From: Bacillota bacterium
GTDB taxonomy: Bacteria; Bacillota; Clostridia; Christensenellales; CAG-138
DNA length: 14,568 nucleotides
Direction: 5' to 3'
Assembly (NCBI GenBank): GCA_023453725.1
Contig: JAEXTB010000319.1
Span: 1-14,568, forward strand
Shown: positions 1 to 4,680 of the stretch, one piece after another
Position numbering within the stretch: position 1 is the first letter of the stretch
Layout: every line of letters starts with the position of its first letter
Made by a program: the position numbers and the translations under genes
The notes under the pieces: generated by a model
What the model saw: the letters and a program-made list of their open reading frames with translations, nothing else
Told to the model about the DNA's origin: nothing
The model's database searches: none

Positions 1-1000
1 TGGTTCCGGCTTTGGGCGCAAAAGAAAGGCGGCCGGCCGCAAAAAACAATGCGCCGCCCAGCAGCAGCAGACCAAGGGACAATAAGAACCAGCGGCTGCC
101 CAGCACATTGACCGTGCCTGCGGCCGCGTTGCCGGTATTGAAAATAAAGATAGAGAGCGCGTAAACACCGCCAAGCAGCAGTAGCCTGGCCACCGTTTTG
201 AGATCTGTTACCACAAAGGGAAGGGAAAGCACGAACGCGGCCATAACGCCCACCATACCTGCTTCCGCACCCGCCACCATGAGCATGTAGGTGTTAAAAG
301 CGCCTGCGGCAAGATAAAGAAGCCGGAATTTGCCCGGATACTTCACATACAGCATGCCAAACAATATAACTGTAATGGACAGGTAAGAGGAAACGACGTC
401 TATATTTCCGAGCGTTGTGCGGAAGGTCAGTGTTTTTCCGGTAAAGCCCGGCATCAGATTATGCGGAAAGAGCGAAAGAAAATCCAACTCATAATACTGC
501 AAAATGCCGATCAGGCTGACCAGCATGGAGGAAACGGCAAACGCCACAAGGTCAATTTCCTTGGGACGGTAGTAGCGGGCAATAAAGACGAAAATTGCGC
601 CGTACAATAACTGTGTTGCAAACCCGTCATACCGTTCGGAATATCCCCAAAATACGTTTTCGGGGTACGGCGTAAACAGCATGGAAAGGAACGTGACGAA
701 CAAAAACGCGATAAGCGCCCAACCTGCGATGGAAAGTGCAGGGCGTTTGACTGGCTTTTTGAACTTGCCGGAGCCGTCAAACCGCGTCAGGAACAGAATA
801 GGGATGCTCACCAACACCAAAAGCGTGGCGACAAAGAAAAATACCGTCTTGTGCTTGGTGAGATAAATGTATCGTTCCGCGTTCAGATATAATGGAAATA
901 CGCACAGCATCACAATGAGGTAAATGCGCGCAAGCAGTTCGTTTTGATATTCGCCCTTGTTTTTCAGGGCAGCTATGGGCTTTTGTTTTTCAGAAAACAT
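1..1000 (-). CDS. O-antigen-ligase-like polytopic membrane protein (C-terminus beyond window)
   Basis: Reading the minus strand from the ATG at 998-1000 gives 333 uninterrupted codons to the window edge, so this is a 5'-complete, 3'-truncated gene. The start is preceded by GGGAGGGG (1005-1012), a good ribosome binding site. After a polar first 20 residues come at least eight hydrophobic segments (about residues 24-41, 53-71, 91-108, 131-142, 151-168, 203-218, 226-260 and 271-287), followed by another near 304-322. Residues 118-126 (WGYSERYDG) and the GNIDVVSSYL stretch near 199 resemble the conserved G-x-x-x-R-x-x-G and GNxxxxxxyL blocks of the Wzy/WaaL (O-antigen ligase) superfamily. Members polymerise or transfer undecaprenyl-linked glycans at the outer face of the membrane. 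The substrate here cannot be told, and the catalytic extracytoplasmic loop usually lies in the missing C-terminal part. Family assignment is by motif and topology only. Confidence 0.75.
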   Translation of the reverse strand, partial: MFSEKQKPIAALKNKGEYQNELLARIYLIVMLCVFPLYLNAERYIYLTKHKTVFFFVATLLVLVSIPILFLTRFDGSGKFKKPVKRPALSIAGWALIAFLFVTFLSMLFTPYPENVFWGYSERYDGFATQLLYGAIFVFIARYYRPKEIDLVAFAVSSMLVSLIGILQYYELDFLSLFPHNLMPGFTGKTLTFRTTLGNIDVVSSYLSITVILFGMLYVKYPGKFRLLYLAAGAFNTYMLMVAGAEAGMVGVMAAFVLSLPFVVTDLKTVARLLLLGGVYALSIFIFNTGNAAAGTVNVLGSRWFLLSLGLLLLGGALFFAAGRLSFAPKAGT

Positions 1001-1030
1001 GAGACCCCTCCCGCTCAAACATACAAACAA

Positions 1031-1059
1031 ATTATATGTTAGCTGGTGCGGAAAGTAAA
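1031..1059 (-). promoter_or_regulatory. Promoter of the ligase-like gene
   Basis: On the minus strand a perfect TATAAT (plus 1031-1036) sits 17 bp from TTTACT (plus 1054-1059), which matches four of six bases of the -35 consensus. The predicted transcript would start near 1024 and have a leader of about 24 nt ending in the GGGAGGGG ribosome binding site. Confidence 0.7.
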
Positions 1060-1074
1060 TAAAAACCCATACAT

Positions 1075-1091
1075 CTGTAAGGAATTTACAG
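1075..1091. repeat. 17-bp inverted repeat, possible operator
   Basis: CTGTAA (1075-1080) and TTACAG (1086-1091) are perfect inverted arms around a 5-bp centre. The repeat lies between the divergent promoters of the ligase-like gene and folT, upstream of the -35 element of the former. The size and symmetry fit a dimeric regulator site, but no regulator is identified and the arms are only 6 bp. Confidence 0.35.
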
Positions 1092-1160
1092 TTGCTTCAT
1101 GCTCTTGGCCCGCATTGGCGCGCAATATGAATGCAGCGGACGGCTTCCAGTTTGTTTCCC

Positions 1161-1189
1161 TTGCGCGCGGGGTAAATACCATGTATACT
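1161..1189 (+). promoter_or_regulatory. Promoter of the folT riboswitch transcript
   Basis: TATACT (1184-1189) matches five of six bases of the -10 consensus. It is 17 bp from TTGCGC (1161-1166), which keeps only the TTG of the -35 consensus. Transcription would start near 1196, directly at the first base pair of the riboswitch (1198). That agreement is the main support for this promoter. Confidence 0.7.
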
Positions 1190-1197
1190 CCCATTTA

Positions 1198-1308
1198 GCA
1201 GAGTAGGCGTTGTGCATAAGCCACTTACGGCTTATGCGGCAGGGGATGGGAAGTTGCCCCTGTCCGAACGGGCCATCCGGTCCGGGGTCAAACGGCCGCG
1301 TCCGCTGC
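1198..1308 (+). promoter_or_regulatory. Tetrahydrofolate (THF-I type) riboswitch aptamer
   Basis: The RNA matches the THF riboswitch architecture as I remember it from the Eubacterium siraeum crystal-structure RNA. P1 is GCAG/CTGC (1198-1201 with 1305-1308), followed by the conserved AGUAG. P2 is 1206-1211 with 1291-1297, with one bulged G. P3 is eight pairs (1238-1245 with 1257-1264) capped by an AUGGGAAGUUG loop very like the conserved AUGGGAUGUCG loop. A CGAA junction follows, then P4 (1269-1274 with 1279-1284). The loop GGAAGU (1249-1254) can pair with GCGUCC (1298-1303) as the expected pseudoknot, with one A-G mismatch. The aptamer lies directly upstream of folT, the classical regulon member, and binding of reduced folate should lower folT expression. 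An extra perfect 9-bp hairpin (1214-1222 with 1229-1237) sits between P2 and P3, where the E. siraeum RNA has only a short linker. Confidence 0.85.
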
Positions 1309-1339
1309 GCAATACGCCCATTTCCTTGGGTAGTTGCGC
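1307..1339 (+). promoter_or_regulatory. Antiterminator of the folT riboswitch
   Basis: GCGCAA (1307-1312) pairs perfectly with TTGCGC (1334-1339). A second stacked helix lies inside: CCCA (1317-1320) with TGGG (1327-1330). The left arm shares bases 1307-1308 with the 3' strand of aptamer P1, and the right arm shares 1336-1339 with the left arm of the terminator. Ligand-stabilised P1 should therefore disfavour this helix and let the terminator form, the usual off-switch logic. Confidence 0.7.
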
Positions 1340-1361
1340 CCAAAATAACGGGCGTTTTTTT
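1336..1361 (+). terminator. Riboswitch-controlled intrinsic terminator
   Basis: GCGCCC (1336-1341) pairs with GGGCGT (1350-1355) across an 8-nt loop, giving six pairs including one G-U. The last T of the stem and the following bases make a run of seven T (1355-1361). It lies between the THF aptamer and the folT ribosome binding site, and its left arm is also used by the antiterminator. Confidence 0.8.
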
Positions 1362-1363
1362 AT

Positions 1364-1388
1364 GCGCCCGCTCAGGAGGCGCTTTTTT
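1364..1388 (+). promoter_or_regulatory. Hairpin over the folT ribosome binding site, with a U-run
   Basis: GCGCC (1364-1368) can pair with GGCGC (1378-1382), which includes the last two G of the AGGAGG ribosome binding site (1374-1379). Six T follow (1383-1388). The hairpin can mask the SD, and by form it could also act as a second weak terminator. Its left arm can instead pair, as CGCCCG (1365-1370), with CGGGCG (1349-1354), the terminator's right arm. That would free the SD only when the terminator is not formed. Confidence 0.5.
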
Positions 1389-1389
1389 C

Positions 1390-1935
1390 ATGAAAACGGG
1401 GTTTGATACAAAACGGCTTGTGACCTGCGCGCTGCTTACAGCAATTGCGGTACTGCTTTCTGGGCCGCTGAGCATACCGGTCTTTCCGCTGGGGATCTAT
1501 TCCCTTAAGATTGGGCTGGGTACGCTGCCGGTCATACTTGCAGGCGTGCTGTTTGGGCCTGTGTACGGCGGCATCGCCGGAGGTATTACGGATGTGCTGC
1601 AGTTTATGATCTCTCCAAAGGGCGCATATGTGCCATGGTTTACGCTCGTCGGCGTTCTGACCGGCCTGCTGCCTGCATTGTTCTTTCGCAAGGGGCAGAA
1701 AATTACGCTGCCGCGGCTGTTTCTTGCGGTAGGCAGTTCCCAGGTGTTCTGCTCGGTGGTTTGCAACACGGTTTTGCTGGTGCTTTTATATGGCGTCCCG
1801 CTTGAAACGCTGCTGCCGTTGCGCCTTATCAACCAGGCGGTATCCATTCCGGTTTACGTATTCCTGCTGTATCTGCTGCTGCCCATACTCAAAAAGCTTG
1901 GAGTAAGCGGCAGGCAGAATGGAGATATGCAGTAA
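1390..1935 (+). CDS. folT: Folate-family ECF transporter S component (FolT)
   Basis: This 181-residue integral membrane protein has about six hydrophobic helices (roughly 10-24, 28-46, 48-70, 82-98, 109-135 and 146-170). The N-terminal block KRLVTCALLTAIAVLLS and the GxxxGPVYGGIAGGITDVLQ region near 55-71 are typical of the ECF substrate-binding subunits of the folate/pantothenate-like group (PF12822). FolT captures folate outside the cell and associates with a shared energising module (EcfA, EcfA' and EcfT), whose genes are not in this window. The start at 1390 is chosen because AGGAGG (1374-1379) lies 10 nt upstream and homology begins there; the frame stays open further upstream through the riboswitch, but that part is regulatory RNA. 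The THF riboswitch upstream is the main reason for choosing folate over other vitamins. The gene appears monocistronic, ending just before a strong terminator. Confidence 0.9.
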   Translation: MKTGFDTKRLVTCALLTAIAVLLSGPLSIPVFPLGIYSLKIGLGTLPVILAGVLFGPVYGGIAGGITDVLQFMISPKGAYVPWFTLVGVLTGLLPALFFRKGQKITLPRLFLAVGSSQVFCSVVCNTVLLVLLYGVPLETLLPLRLINQAVSIPVYVFLLYLLLPILKKLGVSGRQNGDMQ

Positions 1936-1942
1936 CAGTATG

Positions 1943-1991
1943 GATCGTATGAAAAAACTCCCGGCGCAGCCGGGAGTTTTTTCATACGATC
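1943..1991. terminator. Long perfect inverted repeat, bidirectional terminator
   Basis: Two perfect 23-nt arms (1943-1965 and 1969-1991) are separated by only GCA. The core is ACTCCCGGC/GCCGGGAGT, flanked by A6 on the left and T6 on the right, so it works as an intrinsic terminator in both directions. It serves folT (stop at 1935) and the convergent permease (stop at 2012). The octamer CATACGAT at the right end is repeated immediately (1983-1990 and 1991-1998). Confidence 0.92.
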
Positions 1992-2011
1992 ATACGATCA
2001 TGTTTTGTGAG

Positions 2012-3361
2012 TTATAACTTCTTGGGCTGGCTGAAAAAACTGCCGATTGTCATGACAATGGCAAACAGCAACAGGTACCATGCCACCGCCATTTTGTGGG
2101 CGAATATCGCCGCCACCACCATGAATACGGAACCGAGTATGGCTAGTGTAGGCATCACAAAGCGCTTAAACGAGGAAAGATCTTTTTCTTTCTTCATCAG
2201 CATGATGAATATGGGAATATACGCCGCGTAAATCGTGACGATGGGAAGCTCTGAGGAATCGAACGCGAGCGGGCCGAACCAATTCTCCGTCAGGTTTGCG
2301 CCGTAGAAATACAGAAGCCAGAATCCGCACAGCAGCAGGCCTATAATGGAAGAGTTGGTAGGCATGTTCGTAACCTTATCCACCTGCTTGAAGATTTCAG
2401 GCTTGGGGCCGACGTTACGTGCCGCAAGCGTATACATGCCGCGGGTGCAGCCAAGCATGAGGCCGTTGAGTGTCCCGAGGCAGGATATGACAACAACCAC
2501 AAACAGCAGCGTACCGCCAACGTTTGAGAATATTTTCGTAAAGGCGGCTTTTGCGCCTTCTTCGCCGTTCTGCATCATTTCAGCATTGCTGATGCCGCCT
2601 GCAAGACCAATGTAGTAGAGGATATAGACCGCGATGACGATGAGCGTGCCAATTAACAGCGCCTTGGGCAAATTCTTCTTTGCATCCTTAAGCTCGGCGT
2701 TGATACTGGTGGCAATGATCCAGCCTTCATAGGCGAACGCGGTCGCAACCACTGCGGAAAAGAGCGCGGTGCTTTTTTCTACCGGGACAACCGCTGCAGT
2801 AAAGTTCTGTACGGTCATGCCGTTGAAAAGACCAGTTACGGTGCCGATCACGGCCATCAGCAGCAGCGGTACAAGCTTAATGATGGTTGTGGAGACCTGG
2901 AATTTTCCCGCAAGTACGGGGGAGAGTGCGTTCACGGCATAGCTTGCGATGAGGTAGAAGCAGGAAATGACCATGCATTCCGGCCCTACAATAGAGAAGC
3001 CGAGCAGCACGCATGTGTAGCGGGCGGAAACCCATGCAAGCACCGAGGTCAGCGTGGGATAATAGATGGTTGCCATAAACCAGCCGATGTAGTAGCCATA
3101 TTTTTTGCCCATTGTGACGTCGGCATAGTCGACAAGGCCATTAACATATTCATACTTGGTTGCCATTGTAGAAAACGTGTATGCGCAGACGATCATGATG
3201 AGTCCGCCGATGATCCAGGAAAGAATGCCAAGCGGCAAATCTCCGCCGGTAGCGGTCAGGATTTTTTCCGCCTTGAAGAACACGCCGCTCCCGATGACAA
3301 TGCCAACAACCATCGCGATGGCGGTCAGCAGCCCATATTTCTTTTTGAGTTCCCCGTCCAT
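2012..3361 (-). CDS. APC-superfamily amino acid permease
   Basis: The 449-residue product has about twelve hydrophobic helices and no soluble domain. It begins with a polar MDGELKKKYG, then helix 1 with GIVIGSGVFF (residues 20-29), the unwound glycine-rich substrate-binding segment of the amino acid-polyamine-organocation superfamily. An acidic/aromatic block, FAYEGWIIATSINAELKDAKKNLPKALLIG, in the middle corresponds to the conserved helix 6-7 region of these carriers. It presumably imports or exchanges amino acids across the cytoplasmic membrane; the substrate cannot be predicted, although bacterial serine/threonine exchanger-like (LAT-type) proteins are the closest match I recognise. The start at 3361 has AGGGGGA seven bases upstream. 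The frame stays open to 3586, but that extension overlaps the promoter and has no membrane-protein character. Confidence 0.85.
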   Translation of the reverse strand: MDGELKKKYGLLTAIAMVVGIVIGSGVFFKAEKILTATGGDLPLGILSWIIGGLIMIVCAYTFSTMATKYEYVNGLVDYADVTMGKKYGYYIGWFMATIYYPTLTSVLAWVSARYTCVLLGFSIVGPECMVISCFYLIASYAVNALSPVLAGKFQVSTTIIKLVPLLLMAVIGTVTGLFNGMTVQNFTAAVVPVEKSTALFSAVVATAFAYEGWIIATSINAELKDAKKNLPKALLIGTLIVIAVYILYYIGLAGGISNAEMMQNGEEGAKAAFTKIFSNVGGTLLFVVVVISCLGTLNGLMLGCTRGMYTLAARNVGPKPEIFKQVDKVTNMPTNSSIIGLLLCGFWLLYFYGANLTENWFGPLAFDSSELPIVTIYAAYIPIFIMLMKKEKDLSSFKRFVMPTLAILGSVFMVVAAIFAHKMAVAWYLLLFAIVMTIGSFFSQPKKL

Positions 3362-3394
3362 AATATCCCCCTTAATTAATAGTAGCATGCGTAC

Positions 3395-3417
3395 AAAAAC
3401 CACCACTGTGGTATGGT
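3395..3417 (-). terminator. Terminator-like hairpin in the permease leader
   Basis: On the minus-strand RNA, ACC and ACCA (separated by a 2-nt AU bulge) pair with UGGU and GGU around a CAG loop, and five U follow (plus 3395-3399). It lies about 34 nt upstream of the permease start, inside a leader of about 145 nt. A second stem (GCCGUAA with UUGCGGC, plus 3469-3475 and 3487-3493) lies near the 5' end of the leader. This may be an attenuator; no known riboswitch class was recognised. Confidence 0.4.
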
Positions 3418-3511
3418 GTTCAAAAAAAGAATGATATCGGTTGCCTGGAGAAGAAGGTTTTTGCTGTTGCCGCAACGCTTCCTTGCTTACGGCGCTTTTG
3501 TTTCCCCACGT

Positions 3512-3540
3512 ATTATCGCGTAACGGTATGTTGGTGTCAA
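3512..3540 (-). promoter_or_regulatory. Promoter of the permease gene
   Basis: On the minus strand a perfect TTGACA (plus 3535-3540) is 17 bp from GATAAT (plus 3512-3517), which matches five of six bases of the -10 consensus. The predicted start near 3505 leaves a leader of about 145 nt before the permease start codon. Confidence 0.85.
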
Positions 3541-3850
3541 TAGCGCGGCGGGAAACGACTGAAATAATTCCAATTTTTATACGCACTATTTTGTTTTAAG
3601 AATGCCTGCCGCTTCTAATCGCCGGAAAAAGCATATGGAATTAAAATAGTAAATAATACGGAAAAATAGTAAGAATTTATTTTGGGGCTAATAAAATAAA
3701 AAAACAAAATCCAAATTTTTATGAAAAAATATAGATGTTACGGGCGGTTTTCCATTGTTGATTTTGAGGCGATTTATTGAATCAAATCCTGATATTAATT
3801 CTATTTTATCATCAATAATTTTTTAGGCGATACCTATTTTAAAATTAATT
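3541..3850. other. AT-rich intergenic stretch without a recognisable gene
   Basis: From about 3560 to 3850 the sequence is dominated by A and T, unlike the GC-richer genes around it, and no convincing reading frame with a ribosome binding site was found on either strand. AAAATAGTAA occurs at 3643-3652 and 3663-3672 (20-bp period), and its inverted core ACTATTTT occurs at 3585-3592. CTATTTTA occurs again near 3801 and 3833. The stretch lies upstream of the permease promoter and downstream of the small membrane-protein gene. It may be a curved upstream DNA or regulator-binding region. Confidence 0.4.
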
Positions 3851-3877
3851 AAAAAATGCGCGATTATTTATCGCACA
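3851..3877 (-). terminator. Intrinsic terminator of the small membrane-protein gene
   Basis: On the minus strand TGTGCGAT and ATCGCGCA (plus 3870-3877 and 3857-3864) form eight pairs with one G-U around an AAATA loop, followed at once by six T (plus 3851-3856). It lies 33 nt past the stop codon of the gene at 3911-4087, in the right orientation. Confidence 0.8.
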
Positions 3878-3910
3878 TCTTATCAATAAATATTTATCTT
3901 TTGTTGCTGT

Positions 3911-4087
3911 TTAGTGCGTCCGCAGCCAAGCGAGAACATACAGAGTGCTCAGGAGCAACTGCAGCACAAATAGACCAATGCAAACATTCTTTCGTGTGTT
4001 GTCCTTGCGTTTGTGGAAAATATTCGCGCCAACCAAGGGCACTACCGGAATCATACCTGCGCAAAAGATAAAGGCTGCAGTGATCAA
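3911..4087 (-). CDS. Small two-helix membrane protein, 58 residues, TTG start
   Basis: Translation from TTG at 4085-4087 gives 58 residues, beginning (M)ITAAFIFCAGMIPVV and ending in LYVLAWLRTH. Two hydrophobic segments (about residues 2-20 and 36-54) are joined by a basic loop, NIFHKRKDNTRKN, which by the positive-inside rule should face the cytoplasm. GGGAGG (plus 4096-4101) lies 8 nt upstream of the TTG, and no ATG or GTG is better placed. A strong terminator follows the stop. I do not recognise the family and assign no function. It stands alone, divergent from the Dabb-uvrB-uvrA operon, with an operator-like repeat cluster in the shared spacer. It might be the remnant of a longer membrane protein, but the intact start signal and terminator argue for a real small gene. 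Confidence 0.65.
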   Translation of the reverse strand: MITAAFIFCAGMIPVVPLVGANIFHKRKDNTRKNVCIGLFVLQLLLSTLYVLAWLRTH

Positions 4088-4140
4088 AAGATATTCCTCC
4101 CAGAGATCGTGTAATAAGACAAAAGAAACAAAAATCGATT

Positions 4141-4198
4141 GTTACAGATCATTAATACCGTACCATATACTGTAACACCCAACAACCGGGGGTTACTG
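4141..4198. promoter_or_regulatory. Alternating inverted half-sites, possible operator
   Basis: GTTACAG (4141-4147) and CTGTAAC (4170-4176) are perfect 7-bp inverted arms 22 bp apart, and GTTACTG (4192-4198) adds a third, near-identical half-site. Between the first two, the minus strand reads TATTAAT, a possible -10 for the small membrane-protein gene, although no clear -35 goes with it. The arrangement suggests a multi-site operator controlling the divergent small gene and perhaps the uvr operon. No regulator is identified. Confidence 0.4.
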
Positions 4199-4202
4199 GA
4201 AG

Positions 4203-4221
4203 GCGTGCCAGAAGCGTGCCA
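4203..4221. repeat. Tandem GCGTGCCA direct repeat
   Basis: The octamer GCGTGCCA occurs at 4203-4210 and again at 4214-4221. The 11-bp period, about one helical turn, puts both copies on the same face of the DNA. The pair lies about 85 bp upstream of the -10 element of the Dabb-uvr operon, where an activator or repressor site would be possible. Confidence 0.3.
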
Positions 4222-4302
4222 AACCTAACATGGATGATCGTGTTGCAGATGTGAAAAGAAAACAAATATTCGCATAAAGTGGTTTTCCTTTGCCGGCCTT
4301 TC

Positions 4303-4311
4303 TGATACAAT
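4303..4311 (+). promoter_or_regulatory. Extended -10 promoter of the Dabb-uvrB-uvrA operon
   Basis: TGATACAAT (4303-4311) is an extended -10 element (TGn plus TACAAT, five of six consensus bases). The bases 17 bp upstream (4283-4288, TTTTCC) are a poor -35, as is common with extended -10 promoters. The start would be near 4318, about 30 nt before the first gene. No GAAC-N4-GTTC LexA-type box was seen nearby. Confidence 0.55.
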
Positions 4312-4347
4312 GTATGACAAAGCGATACAAAATCTGGGGAGGGGCAT

Positions 4348-4629
4348 ATGGTCAGACACGTTGTTTGTCAGAAATTTGCGATCGCGGAGGACGCTCAGGA
4401 GGCGGCGCGTATGCTGCGGGCGTTGGTGGGAACGGTACCTACCTTACGCAGTATGGAAGTTGGCCTCAATGAGCTCGCCTCCGAGCGTGCCTACGACCTT
4501 GTGCTCATCGCCACGTTTGATGATATCAATGGGCTCCACGCTTATGACTCCCATCCGGCACATGCGGCGGTTCGGGCGTTCATCAAGCCCCGCCGCACGG
4601 GAACCGTATCGGTGGATTATACGTTTTGA
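4348..4629 (+). CDS. Dabb-domain (stress-responsive alpha/beta barrel) protein
   Basis: The 93-residue product is the size of a single stress-responsive A/B barrel (Dabb, PF07876) domain. It opens with the typical MVRHVVCQKF strand, has a helical region rich in Ala and Glu, then SMEVGLNE, YDLVLIATFDDINGLHAYDSHPAHAAV and a final VSVDYTF strand, in the family order. Dabb proteins form dimeric ferredoxin-like barrels; their roles vary, and most bacterial members have no defined substrate. GGGGAGGGG (4336-4344) gives a strong ribosome binding site for the ATG at 4348. The gene is first in the presumed operon and ends 51 bp before uvrB, so it is probably co-transcribed with it. A mechanistic link to excision repair is not established. 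Confidence 0.88.
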   Translation: MVRHVVCQKFAIAEDAQEAARMLRALVGTVPTLRSMEVGLNELASERAYDLVLIATFDDINGLHAYDSHPAHAAVRAFIKPRRTGTVSVDYTF

Positions 4630-4680
4630 TTGCGGGCTTATAAGACCCGAGGAAGTTGCCGCTGGAGGCGGAAAGAACAA

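Noticed and set aside
1210..1389. Upstream in-frame extension of folT
   Set aside because: It coincides with the THF aptamer and terminator and has no homology; AGGAGG is placed for the ATG at 1390.
3362..3586. N-terminal extension of the permease frame to 3586
   Set aside because: The frame stays open, but the extension has no membrane-protein character and spans a consensus promoter; the start at 3361 has a ribosome binding site and fits the family.
3856..4071. Plus-strand 71-residue frame
   Set aside because: No ribosome binding site and an unnatural Cys-rich composition; the minus-strand gene here has better signals.
4176..4347. LexA/SOS box upstream of the uvr operon
   Set aside because: Looked for GAAC-N4-GTTC type sites and found none; SOS control is not supported by the visible sequence.
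4630..4680. Upstream in-frame start for uvrB
   Set aside because: The extra 17 residues are not part of the family, and UvrB homology begins at 4681.
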